A stretch of DNA of 64,000 bases, from NCBI RefSeq assembly GCF_025150245.1, contig NZ_CP102279.1:927423-991422 (forward strand). The letters run 5' to 3'. Source of the stretch: Dorea formicigenerans (lineage in GTDB: Bacteria > Bacillota > Clostridia > Lachnospirales > Lachnospiraceae). The notes beneath the pieces were generated by a model, which was given only the letters and a program-made list of their open reading frames with translations, had not been told where the DNA came from and made no database searches. The translations under genes were made by a program, and so were the position numbers. This document shows, piece by piece, positions 50,314 through 58,762 of this stretch. Positions within the stretch are counted from its first letter, which is position 1; every line of letters begins with the position of its first letter.

Positions 50314-51633
50314 GTGGGGAAAAAGATAGCAATTATCGCGACCGATTTTTTGGAACAATTCATAAAGGATATGATTACTGAGTTGGATATGGGGTTTCAG
50401 TATCACATCTTTACATATGAAAAATTCGAAGATATTAAGGATATTTATAAAAAAATCGGACCGGAATATGATGGGATTTTAGCAAGCGGAAGTTTTCCGG
50501 CACATATGATTCATCTTTACTATCCGGAAGAGAAGCGTCCGATTAGATGTTTTAACACCGATGACACAGCCATGTATCGTCTGCTATTGAAGCTTTTGCA
50601 GCAGAATCGAAAGCTTGATTTTAGAAGAGTATATGCAGATATCATGGAATTGTTTGGCGGTAATCTGACGGCATTTGTAGAAGGACGGGAGACAATGCCG
50701 GATCTTACCATTCTTTCTAATGAGACATTTACATTGGAAAGGATGCAGAAACTGGAAGAAGAACAGTATGAGAAACATCTGAATCTGTGGAAAGAAGGAA
50801 AGACAGATCTTTCAATTACACGTTTTTCAAGCATTGTAAAGAGATTAAAAGAGCAAGGAGTCAATGTATATTTTCCTTATCCGGGACAACGGTATGTACA
50901 AAATGTCTGTGAGAGACTGCTCAGTGATATTGAAAAACGGGAACTGGAAGAACGCCAGCCATGTGTCATTGTAGTTCGTCTGTTAGGACAGGAGAATTCG
51001 GTTAGTTATTTGCGAGAGCTGGATTCTAATTACGTTCGGTTGGAAAGCATGATGATGGAAATGTTTGGAAATGGTATCACAGAATTTTCACTTCACAGAT
51101 ATCATTATGGAATGGAGATTCTTGCAACCAAAAAAGATGTTCTTAAAATAACGGAGAATCTGTCAAGAGATGGATTGTTTGCAGAACTTAAGAAACGAAA
51201 GACCGGCTGGAACTTTTGTATTGGCTATGGTTTTGGAGCAGGAATCGCCCAGGCAAGATTGAATGCGTTGAATGCATGCCATGAGGCAGAACTAAAAAAG
51301 AATACGAGCTATGTAGTAACAGAAAAGGAAGAACTGATCGGCCCTCTTGGAGTGGAGGCAACTGAGACATTTATGGTTGATAATCAGTCTTACCGGGATA
51401 TTAAGTCAAAACTATCACCGATCACGGTCAGTAAAGTTATGTCTGCCTTGGAGGCATCTGCAGAAAAAGAGATTACAGCACAGGAACTTGCGTTCAGGTT
51501 AGGAGTTACAAAAAGAAGTGCGAACCGTTTTCTGTCAACATTAGAGCGTGAAGAAATATTGAAAGTTGCATACAAAAAGAGAACTACTTCCAGAGGAAGA
51601 CCGGAGAGTGTATTTGTGCGAAAAGAAAAGTAG
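50314..51633 (+). CDS. PrpR-N/GGDEF-like regulator with winged helix
   Basis: GTG 50314 is the start; AAGGAGG lies at 50299-50305. The 439-residue protein shows an N-terminal alpha/beta sensor like PrpR_N (IAIIATDFLEQFIKDM, GILASGSFPAHMI). A middle domain at about 215-340 has a GGDEF-like fold without the GGDEF motif. The C-terminus is a winged helix (SAEKEITAQELAFRLGVTKR and SANRFLSTLEREE). There is no sigma-54 AAA domain. It is divergent from the amidohydrolase/OFA operon, which it likely controls in response to a carboxylate or acylated amino acid. The start of that operon lies 260 bases away. Confidence 0.8.
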   Translation: MGKKIAIIATDFLEQFIKDMITELDMGFQYHIFTYEKFEDIKDIYKKIGPEYDGILASGSFPAHMIHLYYPEEKRPIRCFNTDDTAMYRLLLKLLQQNRKLDFRRVYADIMELFGGNLTAFVEGRETMPDLTILSNETFTLERMQKLEEEQYEKHLNLWKEGKTDLSITRFSSIVKRLKEQGVNVYFPYPGQRYVQNVCERLLSDIEKRELEERQPCVIVVRLLGQENSVSYLRELDSNYVRLESMMMEMFGNGITEFSLHRYHYGMEILATKKDVLKITENLSRDGLFAELKKRKTGWNFCIGYGFGAGIAQARLNALNACHEAELKKNTSYVVTEKEELIGPLGVEATETFMVDNQSYRDIKSKLSPITVSKVMSALEASAEKEITAQELAFRLGVTKRSANRFLSTLEREEILKVAYKKRTTSRGRPESVFVRKEK

Positions 51634-51655
51634 CCGATGATGGCTACTTTTTTTT
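51626..51655. terminator. Bidirectional terminator between convergent genes
   Basis: AAAAGTAGCC (51626-51635) pairs with GGCTACTTTT and a T run follows. On the minus strand it ends the DUF1836 gene. Confidence 0.8.
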
Positions 51656-52267
51656 GTGTACTGGTTCTGGTAATTCATCAATAATCCTTTCAATCAGAGC
51701 TTTCTTTGCATATACATCAAAGCTAAGAGAAGAAATTAGAGAAAATAACTGCAGATATTCCCGGTCACTGTCAGAGAGACCTTCCATATCTTTGAAAGTA
51801 TTCTGAGAAGTCTCGTATGCTTCGCGGACTTCATCTTTTAAGTTCTGAATCTGGCTCTTTGCTGTGTCGCAGACTTCTTCGTAGATAGATGCAACATCGA
51901 CAGCACTGTCTGTATCAAAATATTTTTCCGTAATTGGAGTAAGAATCGTCTCAATATCCTTGATGGACAGGATCGTTTTAAAATAATAGATAAAAATCAT
52001 GACAACCACATGTTCTTTGGAATACTTCTTCTTAACCGGTGGTGGGAGAAGGTTGTTCTTTGCATAATTATTGATCATTGTTTTTGTCAGAATCTTATCA
52101 TCATCGTACCGCTTACTGGAGCTTAACTGTTCGTCCATAAAGCTGGTCACCTGATCCATATATAATTCAATATTCGGTATATCCTCAGAGCGCACATAAT
52201 CCATATTGGAAATACCTTCTAACATGCTGTCCAGTAGTTCATCCATATTAATCTTCATAATTGTCAC
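51644..52267 (-). CDS. DUF1836-domain protein
   Basis: The 207-residue protein belongs to the DUF1836 family of Firmicutes, which has a MerR-like winged helix core: ILTKTMINNYAKNNLLPPPV and KKKYSKEHVVVMIFI are the characteristic parts. The C-terminal half is acidic and helical. It may bind DNA and act as a small regulator; no target is known. The start could be ATG 52267 or the second in-frame ATG (MKINMDELLDS). The gene is isolated between convergent and divergent neighbours. Confidence 0.88.
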   Translation of the reverse strand: MTIMKINMDELLDSMLEGISNMDYVRSEDIPNIELYMDQVTSFMDEQLSSSKRYDDDKILTKTMINNYAKNNLLPPPVKKKYSKEHVVVMIFIYYFKTILSIKDIETILTPITEKYFDTDSAVDVASIYEEVCDTAKSQIQNLKDEVREAYETSQNTFKDMEGLSDSDREYLQLFSLISSLSFDVYAKKALIERIIDELPEPVHKKK

Positions 52268-52447
52268 CTCAATATAGATATTATATAGTAATAAAAACTA
52301 TATGACAAGCAAAAAATAAAATGTTCACATATTGTTAAGAAAATAACATAACGAGCTAATGAGCAGTTAAAAATAGGTTAGATTAGTGGAGAAGAGTACG
52401 TGTGTGTGGTAAGGTGAATGCAAGAAAATTACGAGGAGGCAACGAAG

Positions 52448-52585
52448 ATGATCAATGCAATTTTAGTAGTCTTGTTAGTTTTGATTGGAGGAGTACCATC
52501 GATACTTTTGACATTAAGTGTACCGGTGATGTTGGTATGGAAGATTTACCGGAAAGTCAGATATGGGTATAGCTTATATCAGTAA
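52448..52585 (+). CDS. Small membrane protein (45 aa) before the KdpDE-like genes
   Basis: ATG 52448 follows GAGGAGG (52433-52439). The product MINAILVVLLVLIGGVPSIL has one long hydrophobic helix with a mid-helix Pro, possibly two, and a basic C-terminus (KIYRKVRYGYSLYQ). It is too long and different to call KdpF. It lies upstream of a KdpD-like sensor kinase, separated by a terminator. Coding status rests on the strong ribosome-binding site and membrane-helix composition. Confidence 0.55.
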   Translation: MINAILVVLLVLIGGVPSILLTLSVPVMLVWKIYRKVRYGYSLYQ

Positions 52586-52602
52586 GTGAAGATAGAAGAA
52601 TC

Positions 52603-52639
52603 AAAAGGGACAGCATCTGAAAAAGGTGCTGTCCCTTTT
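52603..52639 (+). terminator. Terminator after the 45-aa protein gene
   Basis: AAAAGGGACAGCA (52603-52615) pairs with TGCTGTCCCTTTT (52627-52639), followed by GATTTT. Confidence 0.8.
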
Positions 52640-52737
52640 GATTTTAGCAAAATCTTAACATATGTATGTGATATAATAGGAGCACCTAAAGAGATGTATT
52701 GTGCTATCAATTTGGCGGTGGAATGGAGAACATCTAT

Positions 52738-53793
52738 ATGAAAATTTTGAAAAATATAATTATTACGGCTGCAATGCTGGCAGCAGCGACAGCTATATGT
52801 TTTATTTTGCGGCCGCTTGTTCCGACAGACACGCATGTGCCGCTTATTTATGTGTTGGCAGTACTTTGTGTATCCAGACTTACAGAAGGATATTTTTATG
52901 GGGTGCTGGCATCTATGGTGGCAGTTGTGGGAGTCAATTATATATTTACCTATCCATATTTTCAAGTGGATTTTACTGTGACCGGCTATCCGCTTACATT
53001 TATTGTAATGCTGACAGTATCTATTTCAGTAAGTGCATTGATGACTCAGATCAAGATGCAGGAGCATGTGCGGTTAAAGGCAGAAAAAGAGAGAATGAGA
53101 GCAAATCTTCTAAGAGCAGTGTCTCACGATATCCGGACGCCTCTTACTTCTATAGAAGGAGCAGCGGCTGGAATTATAGATAATAAAGATGTTTTGACAG
53201 AGGAGCAGAAAGAAGAGCTGCTTTTGAACATCAAAGAAGAGGCACAGTGGATGGTACGGATGGTGGAGAACCTGTTATCCATTACCCGGATGAATGATGA
53301 AGGAACAAGACTTACGACACACGAAGAACTGGCAGAAGAGATTGTCAGCAGTGCAGTTGTAAAGTTTTCAAAGCGTTTCCCGGACATAAAAGTCGAGGTG
53401 GATATTCCAGAAGAAGTTGTTATTGTCCCGATGGATCCAATCCTGATCCGGCAAGTCATTGTGAATATTATGGAAAATGCTGTGATACATGGAGGATCGA
53501 CGACGCAGGTGAAGGTAACCGTATCTGCGAATGAAACAGAAGCTATATTTTCTATTGAAGATAACGGGAAAGGAATTGATGGAAAGATTCTGCCGATGTT
53601 ATTTACAGGTCAGATCAGTCACCGGGAAGGTGAGATGTACGATAATAAACGGAGTATGGGAATCGGACTTTCGGTATGTAAAAGTATTATAGATGCGCAC
53701 AGGGGAAAAGTCTGGGCAGAGAATAAGATAGATGGCGGAGCGAAGATTTCATTTACATTACCGCTTGAGGAGGAAGAACAGAATGGAGATTAA
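52738..53793 (+). CDS. KdpD-like sensor histidine kinase, short form
   Basis: The chosen start is ATG 52738, after GGAG with a 9-base gap; ATG 52723 is also possible. The 351-residue protein has four closely packed membrane helices of the DUF4118 type (residues 8-105). The kinase core carries the phospho-His in LRAVSHDIRTPLTSIEGAAA and ATPase boxes IVNIMENAVIHGG, EDNGKGID and SMGIGLSVCKSII. The large N-terminal KdpD sensor and USP domains are absent. It overlaps its response regulator by 11 bases. No kdpFABC genes are nearby. Confidence 0.9.
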   Translation: MKILKNIIITAAMLAAATAICFILRPLVPTDTHVPLIYVLAVLCVSRLTEGYFYGVLASMVAVVGVNYIFTYPYFQVDFTVTGYPLTFIVMLTVSISVSALMTQIKMQEHVRLKAEKERMRANLLRAVSHDIRTPLTSIEGAAAGIIDNKDVLTEEQKEELLLNIKEEAQWMVRMVENLLSITRMNDEGTRLTTHEELAEEIVSSAVVKFSKRFPDIKVEVDIPEEVVIVPMDPILIRQVIVNIMENAVIHGGSTTQVKVTVSANETEAIFSIEDNGKGIDGKILPMLFTGQISHREGEMYDNKRSMGIGLSVCKSIIDAHRGKVWAENKIDGGAKISFTLPLEEEEQNGD

Positions 53794-54493
53794 AGACCGT
53801 GTATTAATAGTAGAAGATGATAAAAATATTCGAAAGTTTATACAGACGATCCTGGAGGCCAATGATTATGATGTGATCGCGACTGAGACAGGAAAGGAAG
53901 CATATAGTCTGATCACTTCCAGATGTCCAGATGTGGTGATCTTGGATCTGGGACTTCCAGATATGGACGGAATGAAGATTTTAAAAGAAGTCCGTGCGTG
54001 GTCCAATATGCCGATTATTGTAGTTTCTGCCAGAGATCATGAAAAAGATAAGGTAGAAGCGCTCGATATGGGAGCTGATGATTACATAACAAAACCATTT
54101 GGAACATCAGAACTTCTTGCAAGGATCCGGGCTGCGATCCGACATTTCCGGGGAACAAGCAAGAATCAGGGAGAGAGGCAGAAAGTCACATTTTTAAATG
54201 GAAAATTGGTGATAGATTATGATAAACACCGGGTCTATGTGGAGGAACAAGACGCAGGACTGACCCAGAATGAGTTCCGGTTATTAAGTCTCCTTGGAAA
54301 ATATGCAGGCAAGGTTCTGACATATGATTACATGATGAAAGAAATCTGGGGACCAAACATGAAGGGGGATAACCGTATCCTGCGTGTGAATATGGCGAAT
54401 ATCCGTAGAAAAATCGAAAAAAATCCCGGTCAGCCACAGTTTATATTTACAGAAGTCGGAGTGGGATACCGTATTATAGAAACAGATTCTTAA
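53783..54493 (+). CDS. KdpE-like response regulator
   Basis: ATG 53783 lies in the end of the kinase gene after GAGGAGGAAG. The 236-residue protein has a receiver domain (RVLIVEDDKNIRKFIQ, phospho-Asp in VVILDLGLPDMDGMKIL, Lys in YITKPFGTSELL) and a winged helix (RILRVNMANIRRKIEKNPGQ). KdpE normally activates potassium-transport genes. As an orphan pair here its target is unknown and could be distant. Confidence 0.9.
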   Translation: MEIKDRVLIVEDDKNIRKFIQTILEANDYDVIATETGKEAYSLITSRCPDVVILDLGLPDMDGMKILKEVRAWSNMPIIVVSARDHEKDKVEALDMGADDYITKPFGTSELLARIRAAIRHFRGTSKNQGERQKVTFLNGKLVIDYDKHRVYVEEQDAGLTQNEFRLLSLLGKYAGKVLTYDYMMKEIWGPNMKGDNRILRVNMANIRRKIEKNPGQPQFIFTEVGVGYRIIETDS

Positions 54494-54629
54494 TCAGCGA
54501 TAGCGCTTGTTCAACACAGGAACAATAGCTTTTCGTCTTCATAGGTCATTGCGCTTCTTTTTTATCTTTGTTATAATATGAAAATATGCTTTGGAATATT
54601 CTTGGTTATTGGAAGACAGGAGGATTAAG

Positions 54630-55025
54630 GTGCGGGCAACAGTACTTTGTTATAATTTAAAAGGGACGACAAAAGGTCGGAAGATTGGATTGATTTTTGG
54701 ATTTTTAGGCTACCGAGTCCGTCATGTGGAGGAAGAAGAATACTTGCTTCCGGTTGGTGAAGTTGCAGAAGGCAGAACAACGGAATCAATAAATGAAGAA
54801 GCTGGTGTTAAAGCGAAAGAAATAGAAGCTGTATTTCAAGATGAGATGCTCTTAATGTGTCCGGAAAATGAGCGTATGCTGGATCAGGCATTGCAGCGTA
54901 TGAGAAAAGAAAAAGTTCAGGTTCCGTTAAAAGCCGTTTTGACAGAGATGAATAAGAACTGGACATCGGTGGCACTTCATGATGAGATCATGCGAGAGCA
55001 TGAGAAGATGACAGGTGGAAAATAA
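54630..55025 (+). CDS. DUF3783-domain protein
   Basis: GTG 54630 fits AGGAGG at 54619-54624. The 131-residue soluble protein has an N-terminal strand-helix region (RATVLCYNLKGTTKGRKIG) and the C-terminal DUF3783 block (VPLKAVLTEMNKNWTSVALH then DEIMREHEKM). The family is found in Firmicutes next to DNA-repair genes; its role is unknown. It overlaps the pcrA start by 11 bases, so the two are translationally coupled, suggesting a link with the helicase. Confidence 0.85.
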   Translation: MRATVLCYNLKGTTKGRKIGLIFGFLGYRVRHVEEEEYLLPVGEVAEGRTTESINEEAGVKAKEIEAVFQDEMLLMCPENERMLDQALQRMRKEKVQVPLKAVLTEMNKNWTSVALHDEIMREHEKMTGGK

Positions 55026-57306
55026 TAAGAAAGGAAACGAAAAGAACTTGAATATATATGATACGTTAAATGATAAACAGAAGGAAGCAGTCTTTCACAC
55101 GGAAGGACCGCTTCTTATTTTAGCAGGAGCGGGATCAGGTAAGACAAGAGTCCTGACCCACAGGATTGCGTACCTGATTGAAGAAAAAGGCGTCAATCCA
55201 TGGAATATTTTGGCAATTACATTCACGAACAAAGCGGCAGCAGAGATGCGGGAACGTGTGGATAATCTGGTTGGGTTCGGCTCAGAAAGTATTTGGGTGA
55301 GTACATTCCATTCTATGTGTGTGCGGATACTAAGACGCCATATTGCATTGCTTGGATATGACACGAATTTTACAATTTATGATACAGATGATCAGAAGAC
55401 ACTGATGAGGGATGTGTGCAAGTTGTTACAGATTGACACAAAAATCTACAAAGAGCGTATGCTGATCGGAACCATTTCTCATGCAAAAAATGAGATGTTG
55501 ACTCCGGAAGAATTTCGGCTTCAGGCGGGCGGAGATTTTCATCAGAAAAAGATTGCGGATGTGTATGAAGAGTATGAAAAGCAGCTCCGAGCTAACAATG
55601 CACTGGATTTTGATGATTTGCTTTTAAAGACAGTTCAGCTATTCCAGACACAGCACGATGTGTTGGAATATTATCAGGAGAGATTCCGCTATATTATGGT
55701 AGATGAGTACCAGGATACGAACGGGGTGCAGTTTGAGTTGGTACGTCTGCTTGCTTCCAGGTATCAGAATCTGTGTGTAGTCGGAGATGATGATCAGTCT
55801 ATTTATAAATTCCGTGGGGCAGATATCCGTAATATTCTGGATTTTGAGAAAGTATTTACAAAGGCAGCAGTCATTAAATTGGAGCAGAATTATCGCTCCA
55901 CAGCAAATATCCTGAATGCAGCAAATGCTGTGATCAGCCACAATCACGGAAGAAAGGACAAGACGCTGTGGACAGACAATGAAGATGGTGATAAGATTGC
56001 ATTTCGTCAGTTTGATACTGCATTCGATGAGGCAGAATACATAGTATCCGATATAAAAGAACATGTGGAAAAGGGCGAGTGCGACTATCAGGACAACGCC
56101 ATTTTATATCGTACGAATGCACAGTCCCGTATGTTCGAGGAAAAATTTGTAACAGCAAATATTCCATATAAGATTATTGGCGGCATTAATTTCTATGCAA
56201 GACGGGAAATTAAAGATATTCTTGCATATTTAAAAACCGTAGATAATGGTCAGGATGACCTGGCGGTGCGAAGAATTATCAATGTACCAAAAAGAGGAAT
56301 CGGTCTTACCAGCATTAATCGTGTGCAGGAGTATGCTGCGATGCATGAAAAAGGAATTTATGAATGTCTTAAGGGAGCTGACCTTATCCCGGATATCGGA
56401 AGAGGCGTGTCAAAGCTCGAGTCATTTGTAGCATTGATCGAGCACTTTAAAGTAGATGCAAAGGAATTGACACTTCATGAACTGATGCAGGAAATTATTG
56501 ACGAAACCGGATATATCGAGAGCATTCAGGCAGAGAGTGAGATAGAGGCTCAGGCGAGAATTGAAAATATCGATGAGCTTTTAAATAAAGTCGTTGCTTA
56601 TGAAGAAGTATGCGAAGAGCATGATGAACCGGTAACACTGAGTGGATTTCTTGAGGAAGTCGCTCTGGTGGCAGATATTGACAATCTGGATGAGAACAGT
56701 GATTATGTGGTGCTCATGACTTTACACAGTGCGAAAGGACTAGAATTTCCACGCGTCTATCTTGCCGGAATGGAAGACGGACTGTTCCCGAGCTATATGA
56801 CAGTAACAGCTGATGATCCGGACGAACTGGAGGAAGAGCGAAGACTTTGTTATGTAGGTATTACAAGAGCCCAGAGCGAACTGACTATGACTTGTGCAAG
56901 AAGACGTATGGTCCGCGGTGAGACGCAGTATAATAAAATGTCACGTTTTTTAAAGGAAGTTCCGCTGGAACTGATATCTACGGGAAATAAATTTTCAGGA
57001 AATGGAAAAAGTCTCACAGACCACGCGGATCATGAAGAAACGGAAAGAAAAACGGACTACCAGATGGCGAGACAGGCATTTAAGACGAAAGCATTTGCAG
57101 CAGTACAGCAGGGAAAATCCTTTGGAAAGCCTGCAGGGGGAAAGCTGGAGTATGGAGTCGGTGACCGTGTACGCCATATAAAATTTGGTGAAGGTACAGT
57201 TTTGTCGATAGTCGAAGGCGGACGTGACTACGAAGTGACGGTAAATTTTGACGGGCCTGGAACGAAGAAGATGTTTGCGGCATTCGCAAAATTACAGAAG
57301 ATATAA
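55015..57306 (+). CDS. pcrA: ATP-dependent DNA helicase PcrA (UvrD family)
   Basis: The 763-residue superfamily 1 helicase unwinds DNA 3'-5' in repair and rolling-circle replication. Helicase motifs are in order: NDKQKEAVFHTEGPLLILAG, GAGSGKTRVLTHR, VDEYQDTN, DDDQSIYKFRGAD, VVLMTLHSAKGLEFPRVYL and YVGITRAQSELTMT. The C-terminal Tudor-like RNA-polymerase-binding domain is intact (VGDRVRHIKFGEGTV). The start is GTG 55015 inside the upstream gene; a TTG at 55048 is possible. The length is slightly above the usual 720-750. Confidence 0.95.
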   Translation: MENNKKGNEKNLNIYDTLNDKQKEAVFHTEGPLLILAGAGSGKTRVLTHRIAYLIEEKGVNPWNILAITFTNKAAAEMRERVDNLVGFGSESIWVSTFHSMCVRILRRHIALLGYDTNFTIYDTDDQKTLMRDVCKLLQIDTKIYKERMLIGTISHAKNEMLTPEEFRLQAGGDFHQKKIADVYEEYEKQLRANNALDFDDLLLKTVQLFQTQHDVLEYYQERFRYIMVDEYQDTNGVQFELVRLLASRYQNLCVVGDDDQSIYKFRGADIRNILDFEKVFTKAAVIKLEQNYRSTANILNAANAVISHNHGRKDKTLWTDNEDGDKIAFRQFDTAFDEAEYIVSDIKEHVEKGECDYQDNAILYRTNAQSRMFEEKFVTANIPYKIIGGINFYARREIKDILAYLKTVDNGQDDLAVRRIINVPKRGIGLTSINRVQEYAAMHEKGIYECLKGADLIPDIGRGVSKLESFVALIEHFKVDAKELTLHELMQEIIDETGYIESIQAESEIEAQARIENIDELLNKVVAYEEVCEEHDEPVTLSGFLEEVALVADIDNLDENSDYVVLMTLHSAKGLEFPRVYLAGMEDGLFPSYMTVTADDPDELEEERRLCYVGITRAQSELTMTCARRRMVRGETQYNKMSRFLKEVPLELISTGNKFSGNGKSLTDHADHEETERKTDYQMARQAFKTKAFAAVQQGKSFGKPAGGKLEYGVGDRVRHIKFGEGTVLSIVEGGRDYEVTVNFDGPGTKKMFAAFAKLQKI

Positions 57307-57493
57307 GAAATATGCAGAAGCAGAGAATTTTGTAAAGGTAATTTTACACTGACAAACTTTGCTGCTTTCAAATTATTCCTTCAAATTATACTTGCAAATT
57401 TTATAAAATAAATGTGTAGTAATATTGTAAGACCAGTGTTATAATAATATACAATAATGAGACTTGCAAAGGGCAAGGGAAAGGACGAGGGAT

Positions 57494-57736
57494 ATGAGTA
57501 AAATTGATGAGCTTATTGCAACAACAAAGCTGAACGATCTGATTAACAAAAAGGAAGAAGAGAAAGCTTCCAAGACAGTTCTTTGGATACTGGCAGTGAT
57601 CGGTGCTGTGGCAGCAGTTGCAGCAATCGCATATGCAGTATATTGCTTCTTTACCCCGGATTATCTGGAAGACTTTGAGGATGATTTTGACGATGATTTC
57701 GATGATGACTTCTTCAATGACGAGGATCAGATATAG
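57494..57736 (+). CDS. Single-helix protein with acidic tail (80 aa)
   Basis: ATG 57494 follows GACGAGGG. The 80-residue product has a charged N-terminal helix (MSKIDELIATTKLNDLINKK), one membrane helix (about 31-53) and a tail made almost only of Asp, Glu and Phe (DFDDDFDDDFFNDEDQ). The tail may be extracytoplasmic or an electrostatic contact. Similar short proteins occur in Lachnospiraceae without assigned function. It ends at a strong terminator. Confidence 0.75.
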   Translation: MSKIDELIATTKLNDLINKKEEEKASKTVLWILAVIGAVAAVAAIAYAVYCFFTPDYLEDFEDDFDDDFDDDFFNDEDQI

Positions 57737-57761
57737 GTTCAGAACAACAAAACAAGTAAGT

Positions 57762-57790
57762 AAAAAGCAGGCTGAGATGCCTGCTTTTTT
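57762..57790 (+). terminator. Intrinsic terminator
   Basis: AAAAAGCAGGC (57762-57772) pairs with GCCTGCTTTTTT (57779-57790) around a 6-base loop. Confidence 0.88.
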
Positions 57791-57807
57791 ACAGGACGAG
57801 GTGGACG

Positions 57808-58734
57808 ATGGATGGACAATGCTTTGCTCTGTTGATTGATGCAGATAATGTATCTGCAAAGTATATAAAGCCGATTTTAACAGAGCTTTCAAAATATGGA
57901 AATATTACGTACAAAAGAATTTATGGAGATTGGACGAATACGCAACATTCAAGCTGGAAGGATGAACTGCTTAAGAACTCAATCACACCGATCCAGCAGT
58001 TTTCTTATACACAGGGAAAGAATTCCACAGATTCTGCGATGATTATAGATGCGATGGATATTCTTTATGCAAAGGATGTGGATGGATTCTGCATTGTATC
58101 CAGTGACAGTGATTTTACAAGACTGGTAAGCCGATTAAGAGAGAGCGGTAAGATGGTTATCGGAATGGGCGAAAATAAGACGCCGGAGCCATTTCGAAAA
58201 GCATGCGACAAATTCACAATTCTGGAAAATCTTCTGTCAGAGAAAGGCTTGGAAGATGGAGGGGGAGAATCTCATGAAGTGCTGGGGCGTGAGAAGGTCG
58301 AAGATGCAGTTATTAAGATGATCATGGAGAATCAGGATAATAATAAACAGACCGGACTTGGCGAAGTAGGAAGCCGACTGGTCAGCCTTTATCCGGATTT
58401 TGACGTGCGAAGTTACGGATATAGCAGCCTTTCCAAATTTTTTGAGGAATTTGACAGAATACAACTTGTGAAACATGGTCATGTAGCTTGGGTTACATTA
58501 AAAGAGAACCGTGCGAGAAAAGAAGACGTAGACCAGTTTGTACGTAATTTGGTGAAAGGTGCCGGAGAAGCAGGTATGGATCTTGGTGCCATCGGAAATC
58601 GTGTGTATGATAAATACAAAGATTTCAAACTAAATGATTATGGATATTCCCAGTTCAAAAAATATGTTAAGAGCATTTCTCATATGAAGCTGGAACAGGA
58701 TGGCAAACGCTGGAAAGCTCATTATAAAAAATAG
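57808..58734 (+). CDS. NYN-domain ribonuclease-like protein with LOTUS repeats
   Basis: The 308-residue protein has an N-terminal NYN/PIN-like domain (about 5-145) with the acidic site residues in FALLIDADNVSAKYI, STDSAMIIDAMDILY and FCIVSSDSDFTRLV. Two OST-HTH/LOTUS domains follow at about 165-235 and 245-308 (YPDFDVRSYGYSSLSKFFEE and YKDFKLNDYGYSQFKKYVKS). NYN domains are putative RNases; LOTUS domains bind RNA, including G-quadruplex forms. The protein probably cuts or sequesters RNA. GAGGTGG precedes the ATG. It stands between a terminator and rlmD. Confidence 0.88.
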   Translation: MDGQCFALLIDADNVSAKYIKPILTELSKYGNITYKRIYGDWTNTQHSSWKDELLKNSITPIQQFSYTQGKNSTDSAMIIDAMDILYAKDVDGFCIVSSDSDFTRLVSRLRESGKMVIGMGENKTPEPFRKACDKFTILENLLSEKGLEDGGGESHEVLGREKVEDAVIKMIMENQDNNKQTGLGEVGSRLVSLYPDFDVRSYGYSSLSKFFEEFDRIQLVKHGHVAWVTLKENRARKEDVDQFVRNLVKGAGEAGMDLGAIGNRVYDKYKDFKLNDYGYSQFKKYVKSISHMKLEQDGKRWKAHYKK

Positions 58735-58762
58735 ATAGTCTGTAAAGGAGGACGAGAACGCT

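Noticed and set aside
52448-52585. KdpF
   Set aside because: The 45-residue product is longer than KdpF, has a basic tail, and no kdpABC genes follow.
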